DNA of 64,000 nt from Avoscillospira_A sp052117125 (GTDB lineage: Bacteria; Bacillota; Clostridia; Oscillospirales; Oscillospiraceae), in NCBI RefSeq assembly GCF_052117125.1, contig NZ_JBQKJT010000007.1, positions 1-64,000 on the forward strand. Reading direction: 5' to 3'. The position numbers and the translations under genes are program-made. Positions 15,577 through 22,862 of this stretch are shown here, one piece after another. Within the stretch, counting starts at the first letter, position 1; every line of letters begins with the position of its first letter. The notes under the pieces are model-generated. The model worked only from the letters and a program-made list of their open reading frames with translations. It was not told the origin of the DNA and made no database searches.

Positions 15577-16851
15577 TTAAGAAATTTTTATTTTCCCTTC
15601 AAGGTTTGCAAATGAACGCTTCTTCGCTTCTTTTGTTGCTTCGGCATAGATATTCATCGTCGTTTCAATATCTGCATGGCCCATGATTTCCTGAATCACT
15701 TTTAGATCTTTTTCATTCTCACAAAATCTTGTACAAAATGTGTGTCTTAGATTATGAGCAGAGAAGTGTCGAATAAGCACAGGATCTCGTCCTTCACGAT
15801 CGGCCTTAATGGTTTCATCTTCAATGTACGCAGCACAAATTCGGTCGATGGCACGATTAACGCTATGAGGAGATAGTGGATCTCCATAGCGATTTTGAAA
15901 AATAAATCCTGTATATCCATCAATGATTGAGTCGTTAAATCCTGTAATACTCTGCAATTCCCACTCTGCTTGTAGAGCAGTTTTAACATCAGACAACATA
16001 GGAACTATTCGGACGCCGGCACTTGTTTTCGGAGTGACGATATGAAAGCGAGCTTTTTCTTCGCCCTCGTATTTCCGGTACACCATATTATGGTTGATAC
16101 TAATAATCTCTTCCTCGAAGTCGCAGTCTTCCCAACGCAGGCCAATTACTTCTCCAATTCGGCACCCTGTGCCAAGCAACACAGTAAATAAAGGAAGCCA
16201 ATGCTGATAGACTTTATGAGTTTTCATATAGTCAATGAACGCAGACTGCTCTGCAATGGTTAAAGCGTGACGCTTGGGTTTTTCCCAGTTGTAGCTTTTC
16301 TTGATCTCTGCCATTGCGCCGGCTGCGGGGTTGATGCGAATATAGTTATCTCTAACTGCTAATGTGAAAGTAGGGTGGAGAATAGTGTGAATAATTTCCA
16401 TTGAATTTGGCTTGAATCCCTTATCTCTGATCAGACCGGTGTAAAACGCTTTGACGGTAGAATATTTGATTTCAGAGATCTTCTTTTTCCCGATACTATC
16501 TCTCACGTACTTATTGTACATATAAAGATAGTTGCTACGGGTGGTGTCTTTTAATTCTGGTTTGTTTGCCATATAGAGATCGAACAGTTCGTTGAGCGTA
16601 GCCTTATTTTCAACGGAAGCTTTAATTCCGTCTTCTAGGTCACGGTTGATTTTGCGCTCTTTCTCTCGTAAACTAAGGTCATCCTTGCAACCTGGAGGAA
16701 TGCGATCGGTCGGCACAAGGCGTCTACTGTAAACATCATGCCGAATGCCGTCTGCATCGGTGTAGGTATAACGGTAAGTCCCGTCCTTTCGTTGTGTTTC
16801 TCCATCTTTGAGAATACGTCCTTTGTTATCTGTTCGCTTTAATCCAGCCAT
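15577..16851 (-). CDS. int: Tn916-type tyrosine recombinase (integrase)
   Basis: A 424-residue site-specific recombinase. The N-terminal arm-binding domain (about residues 5-75; GRILKDGETQRKDGTYRYTY and DLSLREKERKINRDLEDGI) closely follows Tn916 Int. A SAM-like core-binding domain (about 80-180) and the catalytic domain with Arg231, Lys275, His366, Arg369, His392 and Tyr402 are all present, so it should be active. Its own promoter lies divergent to the XRE gene. It would catalyse integration and, with the excisionase encoded at 17518-17721, excision. Confidence 0.95.
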   Translation of the reverse strand: MAGLKRTDNKGRILKDGETQRKDGTYRYTYTDADGIRHDVYSRRLVPTDRIPPGCKDDLSLREKERKINRDLEDGIKASVENKATLNELFDLYMANKPELKDTTRSNYLYMYNKYVRDSIGKKKISEIKYSTVKAFYTGLIRDKGFKPNSMEIIHTILHPTFTLAVRDNYIRINPAAGAMAEIKKSYNWEKPKRHALTIAEQSAFIDYMKTHKVYQHWLPLFTVLLGTGCRIGEVIGLRWEDCDFEEEIISINHNMVYRKYEGEEKARFHIVTPKTSAGVRIVPMLSDVKTALQAEWELQSITGFNDSIIDGYTGFIFQNRYGDPLSPHSVNRAIDRICAAYIEDETIKADREGRDPVLIRHFSAHNLRHTFCTRFCENEKDLKVIQEIMGHADIETTMNIYAEATKEAKKRSFANLEGKIKIS

Positions 16852-16895
16852 ACCAACCCCTCCTTACTTCATCAAAATGGTAATTTTCCAGTTAC

Positions 16896-16924
16896 ATAAT
16901 ATCTTTAGCAATTACTTGTGTCAA
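16896..16924 (-). promoter_or_regulatory. Integrase promoter
   Basis: On the minus strand a perfect TTGACA (16924-16919) and TATTAT (16901-16896) are 17 bases apart, 45 bases upstream of the int ATG. It faces away from the XRE promoter, so the intervening bases could hold a shared operator. Confidence 0.75.
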
Positions 16925-16961
16925 GTGGGAATCCTTACATAGTTACGGTTGAAACTCAATG

Positions 16962-16990
16962 TTGATTTTTTCAGTCGCTCGGTTTACAAT
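16962..16990 (+). promoter_or_regulatory. Promoter for the XRE regulator
   Basis: TTGATT (16962-16967) and TACAAT (16985-16990) with a 17-base spacer lie just upstream of the GGGGAGGTG ribosome-binding site of the regulator. Confidence 0.65.
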
Positions 16991-17016
16991 AAGGTTGTGG
17001 GCGGGGAGGTGTTGAT

Positions 17017-17229
17017 ATGCCAATGGCTGAAAAAATTCGGATTGCTTTAATTAAACGCAATATGACACTGAAAGATTTGGCTGCTCGAATTGGCTGCACT
17101 TCTCAAAATTTGAGTGGGAAGTTTAGACGAGATAATCTTAGTGAAAAAGAATTGATAGAGATCGCGTCTGCCCTTGATTGTCATTTTGAGGGACGGTTTA
17201 TTAGAAATGATAATGGTGAAGAAATCTAA
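17017..17229 (+). CDS. XRE/Cro-type helix-turn-helix regulator
   Basis: A 70-residue protein that is essentially one Cro/C1-type helix-turn-helix (KIRIALIKRNMTLKDLAARIGC, then TSQNLSGKFRRDNLSEKEL). It is the only gene of the element on the plus strand and is transcribed away from int, the usual arrangement for a repressor of integration and excision. Target and inducer are not known. Strong GGGGAGGTG site at 17003-17011. Confidence 0.85.
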   Translation: MPMAEKIRIALIKRNMTLKDLAARIGCTSQNLSGKFRRDNLSEKELIEIASALDCHFEGRFIRNDNGEEI

Positions 17230-17235
17230 AGCTAG

Positions 17236-17269
17236 AAGAGCGTAGGAATAACCCTACGCTCTTTTTTTT
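17236..17269 (+). terminator. Terminator after the XRE gene
   Basis: AGAGCGTAGG and CCTACGCTCT form a 10-bp stem around a 6-base loop and run into eight T residues. Confidence 0.88.
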
Positions 17270-17273
17270 GCCA

Positions 17274-17465
17274 TTAGAATAGATGGTACCAGAGAGCTTT
17301 CAAAGTCCGCTTCCATTTCCCGTTGACATACTCAAACCCATTAACATAGATACGATTATTGACAACGGCTGTTGTAGTGTGCCCACTACGCTTCCCAGGC
17401 GGGGGAGAAATTGTTTCTCCATTGATAAAGATGCTGTCTCGTGTGACAGTAAGATTAAAAGCCAT
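17274..17465 (-). CDS. Small beta-rich protein of unknown function
   Basis: A 63-residue protein (MAFNLTVTRDSIFINGETIS) with alternating polar and hydrophobic residues, suggesting a small beta sheet, and a conserved-looking VNNRIYVNGFEYVNGKWKR end. The AGGAGG site five bases ahead supports that it is real. It is the last gene of the minus-strand cargo operon. I do not recognise the family. Confidence 0.55.
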   Translation of the reverse strand: MAFNLTVTRDSIFINGETISPPPGKRSGHTTTAVVNNRIYVNGFEYVNGKWKRTLKALWYHLF

Positions 17466-17517
17466 ATGAACCTCCTATACAATAGATAGCCGGTACAACA
17501 AAATGCTAATGGTCAGC

Positions 17518-17721
17518 CTATCCAGAGATAAGATCAACGTATGTTTTGACCTTTTCCACGTTCCAAAAGATCCGCTTTCCAATTTGAATACGAGCTTCGG
17601 CAGCATCGCCGATCTGTACTGCGGAATGCCGCCCACAACTTAACATGGCCTGAAGCTCGTCGGTAGTGATCGCGATCTTGTTTTGGGTATCTACGGTGTT
17701 AAATTGTTTTGTTGCTCTCAT
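17518..17721 (-). CDS. xis: Excisionase-like small DNA-binding protein
   Basis: A 67-residue protein, the same size as Tn916 Xis. It has a winged-helix-type pattern: ITTDELQAMLSCGRHSAVQIG, then ARIQIGKRIFWNVEKVKTYVD. Such proteins bend the attachment site and direct the integrase towards excision. Unlike Tn916 it is not adjacent to int but separated by the XRE gene. A GGAGA site precedes the ATG. Assignment rests on size, pattern and context. Confidence 0.65.
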   Translation of the reverse strand: MRATKQFNTVDTQNKIAITTDELQAMLSCGRHSAVQIGDAAEARIQIGKRIFWNVEKVKTYVDLISG

Positions 17722-17742
17722 ATAGAGTCTCCTTTTTGTTAA

Positions 17743-18294
17743 TCAAAGGCACGTTTTATTCAGAATTAGGCATTCTGCAAATTCAATCAGACTGTTTGTA
17801 AGCGCTTGTTGCGGAGCAAACTCGCCAAACAGCTCAATTTCCTTTTTGAGATGAGCCATGATGGCGTCTTCTTTATTTTCAAAACGCCCAATAAATATCT
17901 TTCTGCTATTAAAAGTGATACTTGCCGTCCACTTTTTTCTTCGTTTATCAAAGGAGACGCCGATAACCCCGGAGCTATTAGTCGAACGCAAGCCGCGATT
18001 CCGGTTGTTCTCAGCATAGCTGCAGCAACGGAGATTGTTTTTCCGGTTATCGTAGCGCTTACGATTTTTGTGGTCAACATATTGATCCGGGCCGGCGTGC
18101 ATTACAATGCGATGAAAGCGAACAATGCGCCGGATGCCGGCGTAATAATAACTGCTCGTTAAATATCCGCCTTTATCAACATACCAGTTAGTACGGCTCT
18201 GAATGATAGGGAGGTCTTCGATGTCAAAGAAGAACTCGGCCACTCCGATATACAAAACTCCGTATGTGTCAAACAGCTTTACATTGTTCGCCAT
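17743..18294 (-). CDS. HNH endonuclease with AP2 DNA-binding domain
   Basis: A protein of about 183 residues. The middle holds an HNH nuclease core (FHRIVMHAGPDQYVDHKNRKRYDNRKNNLR) and the C-terminal half an AP2-type DNA-binding domain (SSGVIGVSFDKRRKKWTASI, then GRFENKEDAIMAHLKKEIELFGEFAP). This is the standard architecture of free-standing phage homing endonucleases. It may be a selfish gene within the element or help its spread. AGGAGGTG lies seven bases before the ATG at 18294; a GTG at 18297 is also possible. Confidence 0.88.
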   Translation of the reverse strand: MANNVKLFDTYGVLYIGVAEFFFDIEDLPIIQSRTNWYVDKGGYLTSSYYYAGIRRIVRFHRIVMHAGPDQYVDHKNRKRYDNRKNNLRCCSYAENNRNRGLRSTNSSGVIGVSFDKRRKKWTASITFNSRKIFIGRFENKEDAIMAHLKKEIELFGEFAPQQALTNSLIEFAECLILNKTCL

Positions 18295-18308
18295 CACCGC
18301 GCACCTCC

Positions 18309-18575
18309 TTATGGGTGGTGATTTTTGCTTTCAGTATACCATGCCCCGGAAACCGGATCAAAATATCTTTCCATTGCCAAGGCGTCTCTTGCTTTGATGA
18401 TTTGCCTTAACGGCTCTGCGTGTTCCGGTGAAATATCTTCGAGCGGGCATACAGAATTGACACGATCGCCGCGACATCCCTCCGATATTAACAGGTGCCC
18501 ATCAAGTTCATTATTGCAAATATAGCACTGTAATCCGTGTGGACAGCGATTGCAGATACATCCCTGACAGAGCAT
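18309..18575 (-). CDS. Cys-rich small protein, element cargo
   Basis: An 88-residue protein whose N-terminal third carries closely spaced cysteines (MLCQGCICNRCPHGLQCYICN), a pattern that could bind zinc or another metal. The remainder contains a possible helix (EPLRQIIKARDALAMERY). It starts at the base directly after the stop of the upstream gene, with a GAGGTG site inside that gene, so the two are translationally coupled. No family recognised. Confidence 0.5.
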   Translation of the reverse strand: MLCQGCICNRCPHGLQCYICNNELDGHLLISEGCRGDRVNSVCPLEDISPEHAEPLRQIIKARDALAMERYFDPVSGAWYTESKNHHP

Positions 18576-18872
18576 CTAAGCACCTCTTTCGCTATTTGAG
18601 ATCTCTTCGCATCTTGGACGAATATAATCCATGAAGATTTGGACAATCTTTTTGGCGTTAGCTGTAAAAGTTTTTTCGATGCAGCACCATAAATCGTAAT
18701 CATCGCAATCTTCCATAGGTGTGTCGCGGAACTGTTTAACCAGAGCCTCATGAACTTCATACTCTGTGTCTCGGTCGCAGCAGCATTCAATCTCTTCCAG
18801 ATCGAAAACTGGATCTCCCCATTTGTCTAACTCGGTATAATCAACACCATAGCTGTCCATATCCGGACCCAT
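18576..18872 (-). CDS. Acidic hypothetical protein at the element edge
   Basis: Up to 98 residues (ATG 18872; an internal ATG at 18860 is equally possible), acidic and Cys-containing (EEIECCCDRDTEYEVHEALV), ending in the coupled start of the next gene. Neither start has a ribosome-binding site, and the first codons overlap sequence that also reads as part of the flanking permease on the other strand. The original 5' end was therefore probably lost at the junction. Function unknown. Confidence 0.4.
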   Translation of the reverse strand: MGPDMDSYGVDYTELDKWGDPVFDLEEIECCCDRDTEYEVHEALVKQFRDTPMEDCDDYDLWCCIEKTFTANAKKIVQIFMDYIRPRCEEISNSERGA

Positions 18873-19348
18873 CCGACACCGGTGTGGACTATGCCATTCG
18901 GCTGCGTACGCTGCAAATCAGCAATACAAAAGCAAGCATGTTTGTGCTGCAAGCAGCGATGCTGTATGGCGCGGTTGTGCTGATGGTCATTTGTCTTACA
19001 GTCCTGTCGTTGCAGCAGCTTTTGGATGCCGGACAGTATCGTTACCGCTTTTCGGTGCTCCGCAAGCTGGGTGTTGAGGAACGGCGCATTGGGACCCTGG
19101 TGCTGCAACAGCTGGGCGTCTGGTTCGGGATACCAGTTGGTGCTGCAATTCTAGTCACAGGGGCTGTCATCCTCTATTTTATGCAGACTGTTTCAGCAGA
19201 GATTTCGGCTTATATCGGGTTCGGCACATTGATGGCACAAATTGGAACAGTGGGGGGAATCCTGCTGTTGCTTCTACTCAGTTATTTTGTGTGTACCTGG
19301 TTCCTGTTTAAACGGTCTATTGAGGAATCAGACCATCCCAACACTTGA
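18866..19348 (+). pseudogene. 3' remnant of an FtsX-like ABC permease
   Basis: About 155 C-terminal residues of an ABC permease of the BceB/FtsX-like type: the reading frame opens DPSDTGVDYAIRLRTLQ, then three or four hydrophobic helices and the typical RYRFSVLRKLGVEERRI loop. Full members exceed 600 residues, so about 500 N-terminal residues are missing, as is the partner ATPase. The remnant begins where the mobile element ends. An internal GTG at 18884 could be used, but a functional product is unlikely. Confidence 0.8.
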
Positions 19349-19394
19349 CAAGAGTGTTCTACAGTTGTAGTATTATAATATACTACAACTGTAG
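19345..19394 (+). promoter_or_regulatory. Promoter and BlaI-type operator
   Basis: A perfect TTGACA (19345-19350) with TAGTAT (19368-19373) at 17 bases is covered by a 14-bp perfect inverted repeat: CTACAGTTGTAGTA (19359-19372) and its complement (19381-19394) around an AT-only centre. TACA/TGTA elements are what BlaI/MecI repressors bind, so this should be the autoregulated operator of the pair downstream. Confidence 0.88.
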
Positions 19395-19409
19395 AAAGTT
19401 GGTGAGACC

Positions 19410-19787
19410 ATGAAAGAAACCATTCGCCGCCTGCCGGACGCGGAATTGGAGGTTATGCAGGCTATATGGGCGTGTGAACCGCCGGTGTCGCGTACCGACA
19501 TAGAGGCCATTGTGGAACAGACCCATCCCATGGCGGTGACAACACTGCTGACATTGCTGAGCCGACTGGTGGAAAAGGAATTTCTCTCCGTGGCAAAGGA
19601 GGGGAGACGAAGCCTGTATACGCCACTGGTGACGCGGCACGACTATCTGACCAGTCAGAGCCGCCGGTTCATCGATAAAGTATGCGGCGGAAGCCTTTCC
19701 GCCTTTGCGTCGGCGCTGTGCGACAGCGGCCTGAAAGAGGAGGAGCTGCAGCAGCTGCGGGACCTGCTGGAAAGGGGGCAGCTATGA
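19410..19787 (+). CDS. blaI: BlaI/MecI/CopY family repressor
   Basis: A 125-residue winged-helix repressor (RRLPDAELEVMQAIWACEPPVSR, then TTLLTLLSRLVEKEFLSVAKEG), typical of BlaI/MecI. Such dimers block their operator until cleaved after the partner receptor senses a cell-wall antibiotic. Its stop overlaps the start of the receptor gene (ATGA), and the operator is directly upstream. No beta-lactamase or penicillin-binding protein gene is adjacent, so the regulated target is unknown; the truncated permease upstream hints at an antimicrobial-peptide or bacitracin-type context. Confidence 0.92.
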   Translation: MKETIRRLPDAELEVMQAIWACEPPVSRTDIEAIVEQTHPMAVTTLLTLLSRLVEKEFLSVAKEGRRSLYTPLVTRHDYLTSQSRRFIDKVCGGSLSAFASALCDSGLKEEELQQLRDLLERGQL

Positions 19788-21184
19788 GCATTTTTCTGCT
19801 TCTCAAGGTTATTCTTGCATTGATTCTGGCAGCAGCATTGGCCTGGGCCTTGTATTTGCATGATGAGCGGGAAGAGGACCGGGAAATACAACCGAAAAAG
19901 CTGCGGTATACACCGTTTCTTCCGGTGGGGCTGCTGCCGACAATGCTGGGCGTTTTGGTACCGCTTTTGTGGTACCAGTTTGGGCTGCGGGCCATGGCGG
20001 AAACCATCCTTACCATGGGGTTTACCATTCTGATACAGCTGAGTTTGTATACAGCGTGTCTGATGGCGTTTTTGCCTTTGCTGCGCCGCCGCCTGCGGCC
20101 ATCGGTTTGCGCTATCCTGTGGATGCTGCCCAATTATTTGTATCTCTGTTCCAATGGCACTTTCCGCACCGGCATACCGCGCGTGGTTTTGAAGCTGCCG
20201 GGACGGTGGTTTGTGAGACTGGGAATTGTCTGGTTGGCAGGATTTGCGGCGGTTATGCTGTGGGGAATCGGCGCACATTTGCGATTCCGCCATGTGGTGC
20301 TTTCCCAGGCCCAACCGGTAATGGAGCCGGACATTCTGAACCTGCTGGAGCGGGAACGGGACCATGCGGGGCAGCGTAAAAAGCGTTACCGGCTGGTGCG
20401 GTCGCCCGCAGTGCAGACCCCCATGACCATTGGCCTGTTTTCCCGCAGTACCCGCATTGTTCTGCCGGATCGCACATACACCATGGAGGAATTGCAGCTG
20501 ATTTTCCGCCACGAAATGGTCCATATCGGTAGGAGAGACAGTGAAGCAAAATTTTATTTGTTGTTCTGTACGGCGCTTGGATGGTGGAACCCGCTGATGT
20601 GGCTGGCCCGGCGGCGTAGCGCCGACGATTTGGAATTGAGCTGTGACGAAACGGTACTGCATTCCATGGATGGGGATTGCCGCCGCCCCTATGCGGAACT
20701 GCTGCTGCGGACCGCCGGAGACCAACGGGGCTTTACCACCTGTCTGTCGGCCTCTGCCGGGGCCTTGCGCTACCGGCTGCGGCAAGTGATGAATCCCGGC
20801 AAGCGGACCAGTGGCTTTGTGGTGACAACGGTGGCGTTTACGTTGCTGCTCACTACCATGGGTAATATCACCGTCGGCTATTTGCCGAAGCGGTGTTCCA
20901 CGCTGCTGCTGGATGGCGCCGCTACAGATACCATCACAGTGGAGGAAGCCTATACCCTGACGGATTCCGGCATGGACAAGATTTTTTACCGTGTCACCGA
21001 TGAAACGGCCCTTTGGAACTATCTGTTGCAGCATGAGGCATACCGTATCAATCAGCTGCTGTATGGCTTTGAACTGGGACTGCAAGAATCATTTATCATA
21101 TTGTGGTACCGGAGTGGAGGGGAGCAGAGGGCGGTTACGCTGTACCAGGACTACATTCAGAGCATGCACTGGCTGGGGCCGTAG
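19784..21184 (+). CDS. blaR1: M56 (BlaR1/MecR1) antirepressor metalloprotease
   Basis: A 466-residue integral membrane protein with four N-terminal hydrophobic segments and an M56 zinc protease domain with HEMVH at residues 243-247 and the downstream ELSCDE glutamate motif. A further helix follows near residue 345, then an extracytoplasmic tail. The tail is about 120 residues and lacks the penicillin-binding sensor domain (SxxK) of true BlaR1, so the signal need not be a beta-lactam. The frame continues for 29 sensible codons after the TAG stop at 21182. The ATG overlaps the blaI stop. Confidence 0.88.
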   Translation: MSIFLLLKVILALILAAALAWALYLHDEREEDREIQPKKLRYTPFLPVGLLPTMLGVLVPLLWYQFGLRAMAETILTMGFTILIQLSLYTACLMAFLPLLRRRLRPSVCAILWMLPNYLYLCSNGTFRTGIPRVVLKLPGRWFVRLGIVWLAGFAAVMLWGIGAHLRFRHVVLSQAQPVMEPDILNLLERERDHAGQRKKRYRLVRSPAVQTPMTIGLFSRSTRIVLPDRTYTMEELQLIFRHEMVHIGRRDSEAKFYLLFCTALGWWNPLMWLARRRSADDLELSCDETVLHSMDGDCRRPYAELLLRTAGDQRGFTTCLSASAGALRYRLRQVMNPGKRTSGFVVTTVAFTLLLTTMGNITVGYLPKRCSTLLLDGAATDTITVEEAYTLTDSGMDKIFYRVTDETALWNYLLQHEAYRINQLLYGFELGLQESFIILWYRSGGEQRAVTLYQDYIQSMHWLGP

Positions 21185-21274
21185 AAGCCGCAATATTATT
21201 ACTGTCCCAATATTCTCAACGAACTGCTGGAAAGTGGTATTCTTGTGCAGGACAACAGCATTGCAGAACCATAA
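21185..21274 (+). other. Open frame continuing past the blaR1 TAG
   Basis: After the TAG at 21182-21184 the same frame runs KPQYYYCPNILNELLESGIL and nine more codons to a TAA at 21272. The residues look like protein rather than noise and would complete the receptor tail, so the TAG may be a nonsense mutation, a sequencing error or a readthrough site. Confidence 0.45.
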
Positions 21275-21297
21275 CAGCTGATTTTCAGAGTCCCAAT

Positions 21298-21332
21298 CCG
21301 CCGCATCGGTTATCCGGTGCGGCGGCGTTTTT
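21298..21332 (+). terminator. Terminator after the blaI-blaR1 operon
   Basis: CCGCCGCATCGG and CCGGTGCGGCGG pair (one G-U) with a TTAT loop, followed by GCGTTTTT. Confidence 0.88.
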
Positions 21333-21380
21333 CCGGACGAATCCACAAATTTTTCCCGTCTCCTGCGAAATTTTATTGAC

Positions 21381-21409
21381 TTGTCACGGGAATGGGCGTA
21401 TGTTATAAA
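21381..21409 (+). promoter_or_regulatory. Promoter for ktrB-ktrA
   Basis: TTGTCA (21381-21386) and TATAAA (21404-21409) are 17 bases apart, 60 bases upstream of the ktrB start. No c-di-AMP (ydaO) riboswitch was recognised in the short leader. Confidence 0.65.
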
Positions 21410-21469
21410 TGTATATGCACATGATGAAGGGTAACGGAAGGCCTGAAACAAGTGCTTGGAGGTCGTGTT

Positions 21470-22852
21470 TTGAGGGAAAAATTACTGCAATTTCTCATGA
21501 GTCGCGGGAAAAAATCGTATAAAATTCGGACAGAGCAGTATATTGTCCTGTCCTTTTTTGCCGTGATTCTGTTGGGGACGCTTCTGCTGATGCTGCCCAT
21601 CTCCTCACGCAGCGGCGAGAGCTGCGGCTTTCTGACGGCGTGCTTCACCGCCACGTCTGCCACCTGTGTAACGGGCCTGGTTCTGGTGGACACCTATACC
21701 CAGTGGACAGGCTTTGGCCAGATTGTCCTTTTGTGCCTGATTCAAATCGGCGGCCTGGGTTTTATGACGGTGATTTCCGTCTTCTTCTTCCTGTTGCACC
21801 GGAAAATCGGCTTACAGCAGCGATTGATCATGGCCCAGGGCTTCAGCCTCAACAATGTGGACGGCGTTGTGCACTTGGTGCGCACAGTGCTGATTTGGAC
21901 CATTTTCTTTGAAGGCACCGGAGCCTTGATTCTGACCATCCGGTTCCTGGGAGAGTACGGGCTGTGGCAGGCGCTTCGATTCGGCATTTTCCACGCGGTA
22001 TCGGCGTTCTGTAACGCGGGCTTTGATATCTTCGGTGTTTTGCAGCCCGATAGCAGTGTGTCCCTGTTTGTCCACGATCCGGTGGTCAATCTGGTGATTA
22101 TGACGCTGATTGTGGCGGGCGGTTTGGGCTTTTACGTCTGGGCCGATCTGTCCCGATTCCACCAACAGGGCCGCCAGATGGCCGTGCACACCCGGCTGGT
22201 GCTGGTCATCAGCGGTACACTGATTGTGGGCGGCGCGGCACTGTTTGCGTTGCTGGAGTGGAATAACCTGGAAACCATCGGGACATACACCGTGTGGGAA
22301 AAGATTCTGGCTTGTCTTTTCCAATCGGTGACCTGCCGCACGGCGGGGTTCGCTTCCATCTCCCAGGGGGGACTGTCGGAGCCTTCTCAGGCGGTGTCGT
22401 CACTGCTGATGCTCATTGGCGGTTCCGCCGGCTCTACCGCCGGCGGTATCAAGACTGTCACAGTTGGCATTTTGATTCTGGCAACCCTCAGCGCTGCCCG
22501 GGGCCGTTCTCGGGTGACGGTGTTCCATCGGACCATTTCCCAGGAACAGATCCGTCAGGCCATGACGGTGATGCTGCTGATGGTAGCGCTGGCCTTTGGC
22601 GGGGCAGTCTATCTCAGTGCCCGCAGCGGATTCACCTTTACACAGTGCTTCTATGAGACGGCGTCAGCCCTGGGTACCGTGGGATTGACCACAGGAATCA
22701 CGCCCCTGTTGGACGTGGGCCCCAAGATTCTGCTCATTATATTTATGTTCTTTGGACGGGTGGGCATTACCACCATCAGTCTGGGCTTCCTGATGAGCAG
22801 TCAGGTACAGGAGCGATACCACTACGCGGAGACAAAAGTGCTCATTGGATAG
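21470..22852 (+). CDS. ktrB: Potassium uptake protein, TrkH/KtrB family
   Basis: A protein of about 460 residues with the fourfold M1-P-M2 repeat of Trk/Ktr/HKT channels. Selectivity-filter glycines appear in TSATCVTGL, SAFCNAGFD, TCRTAGF and SALGTVGLT. It is the membrane pore for sodium-coupled potassium uptake, gated by the adjacent KtrA ring. The TTG at 21470 (MREKLLQFLMSRGKK) lies six bases after GGAGGT; an upstream GTG at 21452 would put the ribosome-binding site inside the gene. Confidence 0.93.
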   Translation: MREKLLQFLMSRGKKSYKIRTEQYIVLSFFAVILLGTLLLMLPISSRSGESCGFLTACFTATSATCVTGLVLVDTYTQWTGFGQIVLLCLIQIGGLGFMTVISVFFFLLHRKIGLQQRLIMAQGFSLNNVDGVVHLVRTVLIWTIFFEGTGALILTIRFLGEYGLWQALRFGIFHAVSAFCNAGFDIFGVLQPDSSVSLFVHDPVVNLVIMTLIVAGGLGFYVWADLSRFHQQGRQMAVHTRLVLVISGTLIVGGAALFALLEWNNLETIGTYTVWEKILACLFQSVTCRTAGFASISQGGLSEPSQAVSSLLMLIGGSAGSTAGGIKTVTVGILILATLSAARGRSRVTVFHRTISQEQIRQAMTVMLLMVALAFGGAVYLSARSGFTFTQCFYETASALGTVGLTTGITPLLDVGPKILLIIFMFFGRVGITTISLGFLMSSQVQERYHYAETKVLIG

Positions 22853-22862
22853 GAGAGACCAT

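Larger units (their letters stand above)
14100..18865. mobile_element. Small Tn916-integrase-type genomic insertion
   Basis: A stretch of about 4.8 kb, visibly AT-richer than its flanks, lies between lysS and the 3' remnant of a permease gene. It encodes a Tn916-type tyrosine integrase, a short excisionase-like protein, an XRE regulator, an AP2-HNH endonuclease-like protein and several small cargo genes, but no relaxase, replication or conjugation gene. It therefore looks like a satellite or decayed integrative element. Both ends are approximate: I searched by eye for matching direct repeats near 14.08-14.2 kb and 18.84-18.89 kb and found none. Confidence 0.75.

Noticed and set aside
14080..18890. 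Direct repeats marking attL and attR of the element
   Set aside because: By-eye comparison of both edges found no shared run long enough to call; left as approximate boundaries.
19655..21085. A 476-codon minus-strand frame opposite blaR1
   Set aside because: Shadow of the M56 protease gene; no ribosome-binding site and low-complexity composition.
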